NCBI GenBank assembly: GCA_011316305.1
Contig: SAUG01000085.1
Span: 310,001-374,000, forward strand
Source: Rusavskia elegans
Taxonomy: Eukaryota; Ascomycota; Lecanoromycetes; Teloschistales; Teloschistaceae
Direction of reading: 5' to 3'
Length of the DNA stretch: 64,000 nucleotides
The notes below the pieces were generated by a model. That model was given only the letters and a program-made list of their open reading frames with translations, made no database searches and was not told where the DNA came from. The position numbers and the translations under genes were made by a program. Of this stretch, positions 11,385 to 23,760 are shown piece by piece; positions within the stretch are counted from its first letter, which is position 1, and each line of letters begins with the position of its first letter.

Positions 11385-12419
11385 GCGTGCGGCATATATG
11401 TGGATTCGAACGCTGGCCTGCTTTGGTGGAGGAGCTGTGCCCTTGAGTATCGAGGGAGTGGGCGCACGTGGTAAAGCTTGACTCTAGTTTGACATTGTGG
11501 GAAGACACAGAAGAGACTGAGATCAAAATCGAACAAGAATCTCAAACGCAGACGAGCGACCCATGAACTTGGATTCGGCAGCTAAATTCCGGGTGAAGTT
11601 TCTCTGGGAACTAATCCCCATCGCAACAGTCGATTCGGTTGTCGAGGCGTGACTCTGAGACGAGGCATGTGTCAGTCTCAATCAACCCTACAACATGAAA
11701 GTGATCTACTAGCTGATCAATATTGTCTTTTCCCAGTGGATGTATATTATCCTTTTCAAAAGTCAGTCGGGTATTGCGGCTTAGGCGTCCTCGTGGAGTG
11801 GTCAAAGACCAAAAGCTGCATTGCCACGATTATACTACTGTTGTATAGGACATGTCGATCTAGTCATATCGATACCTCGATCTCTCGCGAAGGATTGCCA
11901 CCCGGAGAAGGTGGCACTAGTCAGAGTCAAGGATTGCACTTCTCTGTTGACATTCATTCACCAACAATGTAGCTTTTTGGAAGCTATCTCGTTGAGCACA
12001 GACACCAGATATATCACCTCACAAGTGCCTGGATGACCTCCGTCAACTTTCTTACCTCCATGCCTTCACCACCCATTCATTGTCAACTTATCCAGAAGTA
12101 AAGCCCGTACCGCGCGCACCAGACTGAGTCGCCATCTTTGAGGCATCATTCGAGTCAGTCAAACGAACATCTTTTTGGGGCATCATTGCGCAGCTTGGGT
12201 GGCTTGATCGCCCGCTCTTCCTACGTCGCAGCACTGCGTCTGCAACGCTGCCTCAGCTACAACAGTACCCTCTTCACTTCAGTAAGCCCAAATCCGCTTC
12301 GCCGCCTCTTTAGCGCGTCGGCTTGAGGCTGACATTGTCTATTGTAACGACTGGGAGGAATCTCTCACTTGCGCATAGAAACAAACGCCCACCCCCTGGC
12401 GCGAGAAGAAACAAACACA
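11385..12419. other. Intergenic between RdRP and the next plus-strand gene
   Basis: Only short open frames are present. The 60 bases before 12420 are A- and C-rich with a good initiation context (acacaATGG). Confidence 0.5.
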
Positions 12420-14949
12420 ATGGAGTTCCTGCAGATGCTTGAAGGTGTGGATCGTGAGAGACTCCTCAGATGCCTACGATCAGGGGACATCAACAAGGAT
12501 CAATTTACCGACGAAGTTTGCAACTTTGCCCTCACAGGGCTCACGTCGCGCATGCAGCTACACGTACCCGGTCTACCATCTCCTGACCCCAATGACTTTG
12601 TTGGACATCTGAGCAACGTATTCGAGTTCGTTAACGCAGTATCCTCAAAAGATTCCGAGTCCCACAAAATCTTGATGCGCGCAGAGAGCGCGCAAGAGCT
12701 GGTTGATGACATATTCGACAACTGGAGCAAGCTTCGAGTATTCATACACGCCCACGGCGAAGCACTAGCAAAACGATGGACCAAGAGCACCGTTCCAAAA
12801 CGCAAGAAGATCATCCTCGAGGCATGGCCTGGCATAAACCTAGCACATCGCCCTGATTTCGATGTCATCCGGCGTAACCTAAAGGGCCCCGCTCACCACG
12901 ACGCGTTAATGATGCCATACATCAACTTAGAAGATCTCAGCTTCGAGAAGAATCTCCTGGAATTCATGGATTCTAGATCGCAGGTGCCTCCAGAGTATTT
13001 CGCCTTCTCTGACAGTCTGCCATTCAAGACTGCAGTTTCGATGGAGGCTGTGAAACCCGCCGTCGCGTACGAGCAAGTCATGCTCTTGACTGGCCAGAAG
13101 ACTCGGGATACCTACGGGAGGTTGAAAAGCATCAGTATGGCGGAAGTGGAGAATATCGTTTGGACGGGGTTTGCGTTTCAACTTGCCAAAGGGCTCGTCA
13201 TATTGGAGATACAACAGCGGCTGTATCGGTTTCTGTTGCGTTGTGCAGAGCACCTGTTACACGATATCGACACATCGCAGGTGGTAACTGATGCTAACAC
13301 CATGGATCCAAAAGAGCGTTGGAGCCTTGCAAGTACTTTATCTCTGGAGCCTGCGGAATGGCAGTCCGTGTCAAAGATGAATAGCCAAGCATCCTATCGA
13401 CTGCCACGACCAATTTTCCTTGGAATTTCTCCAAAGATTGGCTGGTGCACAACGCGACGCTGCCGAAGATGTTTTCTGGGCTTTGCATGAGGACCCTGGT
13501 CTTTTCCAGGAACACGTGACATTATTGGTCCAGCAGAGTTGGGAGCCCTGTCGGAGAGCATATGGTGCAGAAGACAAGGTCGAACCGGCTGCCCGAAAGC
13601 AGGCAGGTATACATGTAGTTCTTGACATTTGTCATGATATCATCCCTTGGGAAGCGATTGATGTGGACTTGAGGACGCTGAAGACCTTGAAAGACAGTAC
13701 CAGTACTAATTTCCAGCTTTCGGAGCGTCTTCCGCCAGACTATGAGAAAGCCTTAGAGAGGTTCATGTCCCTGATCTTCTCGGCGTGGAACTATGCTGTC
13801 GATGCTATGTTCCGGTTGGTATTGGCTAGTCGCAATTTCATCGACTTTTTCGAGATGGATCTTGATGAAGAACATATGGATTTCAGGTTGCGCGAGTCGT
13901 CCACGAGACCTCCAGTCCTTGATCTACTCTCTGATCTTCAGGGGATCAAGAAGATAAACATGATGGGCGCCTTAAACATACTTGACGAGGCGGAACGGAT
14001 CTTGGAGTCTGATGCGGTACAGCGGGGCCTGGTCAATACAGGGTTGAAGAAAGAAATATCAAAACTGGCAGCCCTTGCACAAATCCATGATGCTTTGGTA
14101 CGACACCAGCCAACTATACAAATCACATCTCAAGATAGTGACCTTCTCGTACGCCACCAACTTGACCGGCTAAAAGTAATCACGGACCTCGAAGAACATC
14201 TTACAGGGGCATCACTGGGTCCCTACACTCAACCGACGTCTGCCTTCGTGTACCCCGTGGGGAGAAAGCCGACCTTAGAGCGCGTAGAACAGATGCGCCG
14301 AGCTGAGGCAAAGCTGGACCACTTCTGGTATCAAGTGGATAACTGCAAGCTCAAGCCTCGCACCGGAAAGACGTTGCTGCAGTGGATGGGAAACAGGGTG
14401 ACTGTTCGGAGTGTATATCGGACACAACCTTGGCTGCCAGTCATTCAGGAGCCAATTGGATCTGCCCCAGTACAGAGCGCTTTCCAACCATTTCCAGACT
14501 TTACACCTCAAAATATCGACAAGCTTCCCAAAGAGCCGAGAAAGAAGCAGAAAACGAAAGGTGAGACTTCGATCACCACCGAGCCCACCGAGCCCGCCGA
14601 GCCCTCCGCCAGCTCCCAAGCCGAAACCCCGATGCTCCCATCATTTGTTCTGCCAAGGAAGATCTACAAAACAATGACCGCTCTTTTCCCTACCTCAAAT
14701 CAAGAGAGAATAAGTAGGAAAGTCCTGTGGAAGGACTTTCTCCACGCCATGTACGGCCTACGTTTCGAGATCCAAAAGAGACATGGATCCGAATGGTATT
14801 TTGAACCTTCGTGGAAACGTAACGCCCCGATCACAATCCACGAGCCTCATCCCTCACACGAGATGACGTTCGATAAGATTAGGTTCGAGGCGAGGAGAAT
14901 GACGAGAAAGTATGACTGGAGTAGTGAAACGTTTGTCCTCGCAGATTGA
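12420..14949 (+). pseudogene. Large conserved fungal protein of unknown function, one-base frameshift
   Basis: Frame 1 runs from the ATG at 12420 (MEFLQMLEGVDRERLLRCL) to about 13412, and frame 2 from about 13415 to the stop at 14949, together about 840 residues. Conserved-looking segments sit on both sides of the break: EAWPGINLAHRPDF, PYINLEDLS, VMLLTGQKTRDTYGRL and GLVILEIQQRLYRFLL before it; LEFLQRLAGAQRDAAEDVFW after it. Reading through requires dropping one base, most simply one T of the TTTT run near 13411, giving RPISLEFLQ. A GT-AG alternative would remove the well-conserved EWQSVSKMNSQASYR part, so I favour a real indel or a sequencing error. The C-terminal 80 residues (LWKDFLHAM, HGSEWYFEP, IHEPHP, RRMTRKYDW) form a separate module after a Thr/Glu/Pro linker. 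Homologues are common in ascomycetes but uncharacterised. Confidence is high for the family and moderate for pseudogene status. Confidence 0.7.
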
Positions 14950-15398
14950 ACAAGGATTCCTTATCGTGAAAAGACTTTTGGTGTGGAGATCAGTTAAGGT
15001 ATTGGAAAGCCGAGAAGCTCACCATGTTTTCCGGCGGTACCCTCTTATCTTGAGCAACTTGATGTCCTCTAGGTGAATGGAAATTCGGGCTTTGTGGATT
15101 TGTTCCTTTTCTGCATGACGTGTATGTTGTCCCTTACATTCATTTCATTTTTGTGGTGGCTTCATCAATCGCGACTTCGATCTGCCGTTGAAGGAATCAA
15201 TGACCCACGCAAGGAACTTAAGGACAGACCAACAGGTAACACAATATTAGGTAGAGAGACTTAAGATTCCTTACATTAAACCCATTCAAATGATGTTGAC
15301 GGAAAGATCAGCCATCACCGACTGCAAATTCGACAAAGCAAACATACTGGACCGACAGTAGCCGTGGGCACATATATTATTCATCAGCTCAAGAAACC
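14950..15398. other. Intergenic; no supported gene
   Basis: A 63-codon plus-strand frame at 15073 contains one hydrophobic stretch (FCMTCMLSLTFISFLWWL), but nothing else supports it. Confidence 0.4.
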
Positions 15399-16030
15399 TC
15401 ATGCTGTCTCAACCACCGGCACACCAGTGCTATTATCACTCCCACTCACACCCTCAATCCACCCTTCCCCCAAATCAATAAAATTCACCGCCCTACCCCC
15501 CACCCTCATCGCACCCCCTCTCCCAGCACGCGGCACCTTCCCCCTCACAAACGCCGCCCACGCCGGAAAAATTCGCCGCATACCCCCCTCCTATTGCTCC
15601 TCCTCCTCGGCTCAGCATTACTTGGCGATAATCCCATCCAACGCCTCCCACAGATCTCTCAACCCGGATTAACTGAGCTCCGTTCCACCTTCGTCGTCCA
15701 TGTCGACTAGTACTGCACGCCGCATTTTGACCGCCCGATATGTAGTGTGGGCAGAGAGACGCATTCGGCGCAGGTGCCGATGTGGCGCGCGTAGAGTAGT
15801 ATTTGTAGGCGCTGGGGTAAGCGGTGGGTGGCGAGCGAGAGGCGTGATATGATGGTCGTGTATTCCTGGTAGGAGGGATGAGGGGGGGTTTCGTGCGGGG
15901 GTCGCATTGGATGCGTGGGGGGAGGATGAGAGGGAAGGGGGGGTGTGGCGGAGAGGGGGAGGGAGAAGAGGGTGGTGTGGAGAAGGAGGAGGATGAGGGT
16001 GGCTGATTGGAAGTATGTTGGAGGTTCAAT
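15399..16030 (-). pseudogene. Decayed paralogue of the four-cysteine secreted protein
   Basis: Across shifting minus-strand frames one can follow a leucine-rich signal-like stretch (TLILLLLHTTLFSLPLSA), then PPRIQCDPRTKPP, then YQEYTTIISRLS, VSLPTLHIGRSKCGV, VLVDMDDEGG, LRDLWEALDGII and a glycine-rich GGGYAANFSGVGGV. These line up in order with PPR, AEVLCYDS, QDCLNIINHRIS, LPLPHTWEIEGGKCGV, TIDIPGSD, LFDIKEAARDVF and GGLKQVGRGYWLQV of the protein at 3447-3935. At least three frame changes and several stops intervene, and no ATG precedes the signal-like part. It is a dead copy, not a tandem recent duplicate. Confidence 0.45.
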
Positions 16031-16044
16031 TTTTTTTTTTTTTT
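16030..16044 (+). repeat. Poly-T tract (15 T)
   Basis: A homopolymer of 15 T lies just upstream, in the minus-strand sense, of the decayed secreted-protein gene. It is probably a promoter CT/poly-A tract or a slippage tract. Confidence 0.8.
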
Positions 16045-18126
16045 GTGGATAACGAACAAGATTCGATGATCGGGGAGATATACGTACGACGTTCGAGAGG
16101 CGCGGTGCAGCTGACTATGAATACAACGGTAGAGACTGGATATTATTCTGATTGGCGCTTTCCGCTTCTGGACCTGCCTTGCTTTTACTGGAAATAGCTG
16201 CTACCGATGGGTCTTTTTTGTGAGTCTGAATCATCGATCTATCTGTCGGAACGGGATGATATTCCAGAGACATGATCGCATGCGCAACTGCTGGTTTCTC
16301 GACACACGCGCACCACTGTATATTTCCTGCCGGGTCTTCATACGCGCTCTTCTCTCAAAAATTCATGGTTTTCTGATTTATAAACCTTGAGCGAATCATT
16401 GGCGAGCTCAATGTTTGTTGGTTGAATGGTGATCATTCCTTGAGATGGCAGGGATAAGAAGACTATTCAGGTTCTTCTACCTATATTGACTATGAACGCC
16501 CGTTCTCTTATGGATTCAATAAGGGTTTGCGCCTTCGTGTTTGAGTTCTGTTTGTATTACCTATACCCCAGGATCAATGGGTACTGATCTTTGCAGTGAA
16601 CCTACAATTGTGGTCTCATGCTGGGAGGGGGTTTTGTGAACATATGCTCCGACGGGCTTCGGATGGTCGCTGGCGCCGGATCGTGATGCTGAACTTCGGG
16701 CTCTGGCCAATCGTTGGTAGGGATCGGCACCGAGGTGTGGACATGTAGGAGATCCTACGGAGACATCGGATCATTTTGAACTCTCAGGCAATGTGTTATG
16801 GTTGTAGTAAAAGGCAGTAGCCGGGCCCCGGAGTACGGGTATACAGTAGTACAAGAAATCCATGCGAGAACACCTGAGGGCTTGGTATCTGGTATTCCAT
16901 ATTTGGTACGTAGATAGCCAGCTTGTGCTGATGGTCTGTACTTCACTCATAGCTATGTTGTGTGTTTGGTTCCAAAACAAATTTGTTACCCCAATTGAAG
17001 CGACTCGTCTATTGTGGAGTGCTGGAGTAACCGAAGCTGACGTTGAAGAAGAAGAACACCAATGCCGTTTGCGTTGATTTGGATCAAGCCTCGACCTCAT
17101 GGCTTGGTGGATATTCGGCTGCTGCTGTCGTATCATTGATGCCTTTGCACGCAGCATGGGTTTGCCTAGCTTTCTTCGACCGAGATCTCTTTCTGGATAG
17201 CTCAATCTTTTTCTTGATCTCTATGGCCGAACCGAAACCAGGGTTCAGGCTAAATAGGGGAATCACGAGGCCGAATACTGTTCTTAGAAGCATCGTCTCT
17301 CGCAGCTCAATAGTCGGATTGCCAATATTGGCGGTGGCATGATAGAAACAGAATCACTATAAGTGGTTTTTACAGGTAAACGATAAGGCAATGCGATTGC
17401 CATCCTCGAATTAGAATCAACGTTCATAAGCAATTCCCTGCTTGCCTGAAAAATCAAGATACCGACAGTTTCTCCAGCTAGCCACTGCGATCAAATTGCA
17501 CAGGCGGCGACTATCAGCTGACAGTGACGTCTGGTAGTATCCCGAGAATAAGAAAGTAGCTCAATAGGCGAGGCATTTCCGGAGAACATCCAACTGAAGA
17601 GATTCAAGGTTGATCAGCCTGGACTAAAATTGCAAACAGTTAACCATGAACATGGCCTTCGATTCGTCTCTTTTTTGACACCGCCAAGGTCTATTGGCGT
17701 TCTTGGAAGATAGTCACTTGGGAAAGGTGATCCAGTGATAGCTGAGGTAGGGAGCTGCGGCAAGTCCCATTGAATAGGCTTCAGGTATTTACGTTCGTGG
17801 CTTGAGGTTGTAAATGACTGCTTGTAATTGTATTAACAAGTGTGTATCGATCATGAAAAGTACAGACAAACCCATGCCGAAGAACGTGCGGAGTAAGTTC
17901 CGGTTGGTGAAGCCATTGATGTGGTAGTAGTGCCCGTCACTGGACGTCTGCGGAGACTACAGATATGTTGTAATCGCGAAAACCTCTCCTGTTGGAAAAA
18001 TGGTGAAGATAGCACCGCCATCATAAGGCGCATCGAGGTTGGTCGACGAAAACCTTGTCCATAGTCAAGATAGGCTTAGTACTTGCTGCCCGCCAACAAT
18101 GTACACGAGGATCAGCCTAAACGATA
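16045..18126. other. Long intergenic region; no firm gene
   Basis: The only candidate is a 69-codon minus-strand frame at 17084-17293. It starts MLLRTVFGLVIPLFSLNPGFG (hydrophobic) and continues with a basic stretch, KKKIELSRKRSRSKKAR. It could be a small membrane or secreted peptide gene, but it has no family match. The rest shows only short shadows. Confidence 0.35.
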
Positions 18127-20250
18127 TCACGTTCCCCCTTCCTCGGGTTTCCATGTCATGGGCGCAGTCCAGCAGTAGCTTAGCATCGGATTTGCTTTTT
18201 CCAAATTCTGTCCAGCCTCAAGATGCCAAGGTGGGCTACCTTCCAGACGTGGATTCAGGAAATAGGGCACATCCTTGAACCAGAGTCCCGGTGTATCGAC
18301 CGACATGGTGGCAAGTACCTGCAGAATGCCGTGTAAAAGTACCCAGCGTCCTTGCCGAACTTCTCGCGGATTTCCCTCGGACACCAAGTCCGTCTTCTCA
18401 AAGCGAAGAAAAGCTTCAACCAAGTCATTGCTCGTTGTCTCTGGCCCTACGAGCAAGGAATTGCTAGCTTCGAGGCAGGCATGAAGGATTCGCTTTTCCA
18501 TCGTCTTGGCTTTGCTACTGAAAATACTTTGCTTCAATGGTTTGCCTTGGGTCAATTCGGTTTCCGACGCTGGTAGTAGCGGGTAAGGATAGGGGATGTG
18601 TGCGCATCGAAACCTTTTATCAGAGCCCAGGAGTGCATCTGTGAGAGACTTGTCCTCGTCCAAGTACTTCGTATCAATGTCTCCCTGGATTCTGGACTTA
18701 GCCACCCTATCCCAGCCTCGGCTTCGATTCACGTAATACTCATAAAGACTGCCAAAGTCAATTTGTAAGCGTTGGACGAGCTCCCTCGTGAGCCAACGAT
18801 CATTGCTTCCTTGCGCTCCCGGTGGCCAGCCTTTGTAGGTCTTTTCGTAATGATGCCTCAGGAACTGCCGCAGGCCATCGAATGCCCGGCGCGGAAGTTG
18901 TGATGGCCAGGCCGATGCGAGCCATATGTCATCGAAGTCGAAGGCGGAAAGTCTGGCTTCACATGCTTCGATCCTTGCTTGCAATTCAACATGAGAGTGT
19001 TCAAGCAGCGTCCGCGATGCATGACTGATGTCGCGGATTTCAGGCACACCTCGAAGATTATCATACATTCCCACACAGTGAACGAAGGCTTCTCGCCATC
19101 CTTCAAGCCATCTGACTCCGTTGCTTTCAGTCCAGGCGAGTAGCCCAGCTCCAGCCGTCGGGTCGTTGGCAACATTATGCAGGTTTCCGCTTGTCAAATA
19201 TCGGATGATAAGCTCAGTGCAGTTGATTTCTGGTGGCATGTACATGAGAAGGCGCTCGTGCAGATCCGTCAATGCTTGGTAGTATGTCAGTCCGACTAAA
19301 GGCCGACCGAGGCGGAAAGCAAAGAGATTCCTTGTGGTGATATGGTGTCGTAAAATCTCGACTCGTGAAGCATCCTCGGGCGCTGGGAAATGGATCTCGT
19401 GCCGGATTGGATTGTCATTGCTGCAATTGCCGTTCTCCGACAGTGTTGGTAATCCTTGTCGTCCTGTAGCTATCAAATTCAGATTCTTCATCCCGCCTCG
19501 CAGTCTTGACGTAGTCTGACGAGAGGGCGGGAGTTTGACTGTGCGCTGAAAACCTTCCTGCATTTTCGAGATGAGAATTGCGGAGTTGGTATCCTCAAGG
19601 AGGGAAGCCTTGATCCTGAATGATGGCTGTGGTCTTTGATAGCCAAAGTAGACAAGAGTGTCGCCCGTGTGATCCCATAGCTCGGGATCCTGCCAGAGTC
19701 AGTTGTCTATCCGGTCGCGCTTCGTCAAGAAACCGATGGCCCGACCTACCTTGATCAGCTTGCCCCAGGCTTCGGCTGGCTTTCCTTCGCCTGCCCAACG
19801 CTTCATACTAGCTGCTTGTTCAAGACCTTTCATCACCTGCATCTTTTGCTCATAAGCCTTCGCGGGTTGGGCGGCTTCGATCGAAACAGTGGTGCCTAAA
19901 GGTTGAAAGTCATATGGTAGTTTGGGCAGGTCTTCCGAGCTTCGCCAAACGCTACTGTGGATGCTGTCCCGTTCGTCGCTTGCCCTGTTGCTAATTGTGG
20001 TCAGTAGACTTTGCCCACGTCGCTCATCCCGAGCTGTGGAGGCAATCGAGGCTCGATCCGAAGATTGGTCATCGCTGGAAGGTGCCGCGGGCTCGCTGTG
20101 GACAGAGATTTCTGTCTTTTTGAGAAGAAAGGCGCCTCGGCCGAAAAAAGTAGAATCATTGCGACCCAAGCCTGGCCTTGGACTTTCTTGGGGAGACAGA
20201 GATAAGTGTGGCGAGGACAAGGCTCCTTTCTGTGGCGGGCGTGATTCCAT
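18127..20250 (-). CDS. Conserved fungal DUF8004-like protein
   Basis: Two exons on the minus strand (20250-19750 and 19689-18127, 60-nt intron) encode 687 residues. The splice joins EAWGKLIK to DPELWDHTGDTLVYFGYQ, the segment I associate with the uncharacterised fungal DUF8004-type family. The ATG at 20250 has a good context (accATGG); upstream in-frame sequence contains only a GTG. The N-terminal 130 residues are Ser/Pro-rich and probably disordered. The C-terminal 550 residues are rich in aromatic and leucine positions (LTYYQALTDLHERLLMY, DIWLASAWPSQLPRRAFDGL, GRWVLLHGILQVLATMSVDT). No catalytic motif or membrane span is evident, and the function is unknown. A long plus-strand open frame over exon 1 is only a codon-bias shadow. 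Confidence 0.85.
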
Positions 20251-21608
20251 GGTTGGCGGTAACACTTGGAGTGGGCAGAGACTTTGGCATACAGCGCTCA
20301 CATCTCAGGTCGATAGGTTGAACAGGTTTCTGGTAGGGAGCTCGTTAGACGACGATACGATTGCGCTCCTCGTACCATCGAAGCAAACGTCGTCAATTAT
20401 CCCAAGGGACCCTGCCCGAAAAGGCATGAGCCGAGCGAGACTGCGACGTTGGAGAGTTCTTGCTGCTCGTCGTCCTTCGATACTTGAAGGCATGACGCGT
20501 TGGTACACAGTCCCCACGAGACGGGACATAAGCCAATGGCAGTGCGTCGATAAGTCCCGTTACTTAACGGCCTGAGGCTGCAAAGAGAGACCGACAGCGG
20601 ATCTCAATCTGGACTACAAGGGATGAACTGGACTCTGTCTGATGCGATACTGGCATCTCCACTGGAGCGGCTGTGAGTATTCGGATGATGGTCGGAATGA
20701 CTACTATTTAGCCTCCACCTAGAGTCCGGTCTTGCGTCGTGCATCGCCACTAGGTAGGTGCCCCTGTCACTCCAAGTCCAAGATCAAACAATTCCAATCT
20801 ACTACCTAGGGCGGAGAAATCGATGGGTTAGCGTCTTTTCCCCAGATTGACGCTATTGCGGCACAATGCACTTACCCGTGGGGGAGGGTAGTCCGGGCAG
20901 AAAACTTTGTGGTTGTTATCTAGAATAACGTCGTGTGAATATGATATAGAAGCTGCTGGCACTTGGGAACAAAATATCTGGCTGCGTTGTTTACTAAGAA
21001 TCGAATTCTGCTAGCATAGCATTTCTGATGCCATTCAGCAGCGCTTGGTTATCGTGTGCTTCATTCATACTAGTATACGTGATCGAAACTCGAAAGAAAA
21101 TCCGGTACGGTAAGGTAGTACCTTGTGTTTACGCGGTAGGCCACAAGCGATTAGACATCTTCCTGGCGCGCGTAGAATTACACGGGCTACGGTAGCACGC
21201 GTTGTCATTTGCGCTTGTGGCATCAGATGCAGGAACCACTCACTCTAGCTTCTTGACTTGGCCGAAAGGCAGTATCAGCCTGTATGCGCACCAATGCAAG
21301 ACTACTCTCAGAGCCGTCCGTCGCAAGCTATGATGCAACTCGTGCCGTGTTCTGGAACTTCTTGCTGGAAGTCCCGTGTGCTCTCTGGACTCTGGCCTCT
21401 GGACTCTGGACGAAGGTTTTCTCGACCGACTCTTGTGTGGCGCTGCATGGGCGTTACTGATACTGGGATACTGAGAAATTCCCTTCGTCCAATTCTTGAA
21501 ATCCATGCGTGAAACCCACGACATCTAGCACGCAGCATGTCCATTGTTTGACCAGTCCCGAAACCCATTCCGACCTTTTACTCCTTCCCTACAAGTCTCA
21601 CCAAAAAG
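20251..21608. promoter_or_regulatory. Divergent intergenic region, including nitrate transporter promoter
   Basis: The region separates two divergently transcribed genes. It contains a TTATCT hexamer at 20916-20921 (AGATAA on the minus strand), which fits the GATA-factor consensus HGATAR used by AreA/NIT2-type nitrogen regulators. One such site is weak evidence on its own. I saw no clear NirA-type site. Confidence 0.3.
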
Positions 21609-23240
21609 ATGGGATTTCGAATTGCAAGCCTATGGCAGGCCCCCGCGATTAATCCCATCAACCGTACATCCAGCACAGTCGCCACGAGATAGGACCAGAG
21701 CTGACGATACCACAGAAAAGGCCCTGTCAATCCCAATCTTGAACCCTTTCAACGTCTATGGACGCGTCTTCCTGCTCTCATGGTGGGGCTTCTTCGTCGC
21801 CTTCTGGTCGTGGTACGCCTTTCCACCTCTTCTGACGGAAACAATCAAGGCCGATCTCAACCTCTCCCAAGCCGAAGTGGCAAACTCCAACATCCTTGCC
21901 CTCGCTGCCGCTCTCATCGTGCGTCTTGTTGCCGGCTTAGCATGCGATCGTTTCGGTGCCCGCTGGACTTTCGCTGGGATCCTTTTGCTTGGTTCTATAC
22001 CCACTGCACTTGCGGGGACAGTCACAACGCAGAATGGGCTCGTCGCGCTGAGATTCTTTATTGGCATCCTCGGTGGATGCTTCATCCCGTGCCAGGTATG
22101 GACCACAGGATTCTTCGATAAGAGCGTCGTCGGCACCGCAAACTCTTTGACAGCCGGCCTTGGGAACGCCGGCAGTGGTGTTACCTACTTTTTGATGCCG
22201 GCTATCTTCAACTCTTTGGTACAAGGGCAGGGTCTGAGTGAATCTAAGGCCTGGCGCGTTGCTTTCGTGGTTCCGTTCATCCTGATCACGGCTACGGCGA
22301 TCGTCATGATTCTGACCTGCCCCGACACTCCCACCGGCAAGTGGTCGTCCCGAAGTAGGGATATCCAGCGGCACCTAGATATGCGTGACACCTTCTTGAC
22401 CACAAATACGACAGGGACGAAGCAGGGGAACGCCTCGAGTATCGACTCCGGGAACGATACTGTCCAGTTGAACTCCAGCAAAGGGCATGGCCATTTCACT
22501 GATGCTCAGGCCCAGGAAGATGATCTTCTCACCGCTGCTAGCTGGGAGTTGGTAGAAAAGCCAACAGTCAAGAGTGCACTTGGAGCCTTGTGCACTCTAC
22601 CCACGCTCACTCTCCTTGTGGTGTATTTTTGTTCTTTCGGAACGGAACTGTCTGTCAATTCCATCCTAGGAGCATATTATGCGAAAAATTTCCCGGATCT
22701 CGGTCAGACTGGTTCGGGAAGCTGGGCAGCTATGTTCGGCCTTCTGAATGTCGTCTTTCGTCCTGCTGGCGGTATTTTTGCCGATATCATATACCGTAAC
22801 ACGAGTTCGTTGTGGGGCAAGAAGATACTTATCCATAGCTTTAGTATCATGCTTGGAGTCTTCCTCATCTTGATTGGGATCGACGACCCACGTTCGAAGT
22901 CCATGATGTTTGGTCTCATGACTGGTTTGGCCTTCTTCGACGAGGCAGCCAATGGTGCATGCTTTGCTTTAGTACCGCATGTGCGCCCTACATCGAACGG
23001 TAGATTGAGTCCCTTCCCCCTTCGACTGCTGCGACTAACTCTGTCCTAGGTCTGGTCACAGGTGTGACTGGTGCTGCCGGGAACCTCGGAGGGATCGTTT
23101 TTCTTCTGATCGGTCGATACACAGATAATTCGGCGGACTATCCGAAAATGTTCTGGATCATTGGTGCAATAACCATTGGGGGAAACCTTCTAGTGGCCTG
23201 GATTCGGCCGATCCCGAAAGGTCAACTTGGCGGCCGATGA
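21609..23240 (+). CDS. nrtA: Nitrate/nitrite transporter, NNP family (CrnA/NrtA-like)
   Basis: Three exons (21609-21663, 21716-22999, 23050-23240) give 509 residues, the usual NrtA length. Exon 1 encodes MGFRIASLWQAPAINPIN. The first splice produces QKALSIPILNPFNVYGRVF, matching the conserved start of fungal NNP proteins. The last splice joins PTSNG to LVTGVTGAAGNLGG. Both NNP glycine-rich signatures are present (ANSLTAGLGNAGSG and TGAAGNLGG). So are the substrate-binding arginines of TM2 (ALIVRLVAG) and TM8 (NVVFRPAGG), plus the central-loop CPDTPTGKWS. It is a 12-TM plasma-membrane proton-coupled nitrate importer. No nitrate or nitrite reductase gene is beside it. Induction by nitrate through NirA/AreA is expected from the family, not shown here. 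Confidence 0.92.
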
Positions 23241-23760
23241 TGAAGGTAGGTGCTAAATGGCTTTTCTTCTTCGCTGTAAATATTTGATAAAGCTGTATAT
23301 ATGACCTTATTGAAACGAACAAGAGATTGTGTCTGATTGATTCGTTTAAATGGAGCCTGACGTTCCATTGGTTTTCATGTTGACTTTCACTCTTTCTTTG
23401 CAACTACCGTCTCTTAGTTCTGGTGCTTATTTTCGTCCTGGTGTTTTCATACTGGGTACCCATAGCGTTTCACTTTTATGATAGCAAGCTTTGCGTTACC
23501 ATGCCGATGCATGGAGTACGGAAGATGCCAGACACCAAAGACTATTTCGAATGTGAACTTTCAAAACGTCCTTCGGCGCTCGTAGTCGATCTGTTTGTTT
23601 TGTTCGACGGTTTGCGGCTCCGTGTCCATATTGATGGCTTGAAACGATATAAAGGCGTTACAACTGTAGCCCCGCTGTGTGTCTTCCCGTAAGCTCATTA
23701 TAACAAGGTTAGTTTTCCACTAGAGGACTGTACCACATTGGATGGAAAGTGCGATTGGAT
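23241..23760. other. Intergenic; no supported gene
   Basis: An 89-codon plus-strand frame at 23423 (MLIFVLVFSYWVPIAFHFY) has a hydrophobic start but no further support. Confidence 0.35.

Noticed and set aside
13328..13385. A GT-AG pair that could splice around the frameshift at 13.41 kb
   Set aside because: It would remove the EWQSVSKMNSQASYR segment, which looks like the conserved part of the family.
19922..20575. 217-codon plus-strand frame
   Set aside because: Antisense shadow of exon 1 of the DUF8004-like gene, rich in Ser/Arg as expected from reversed codons.
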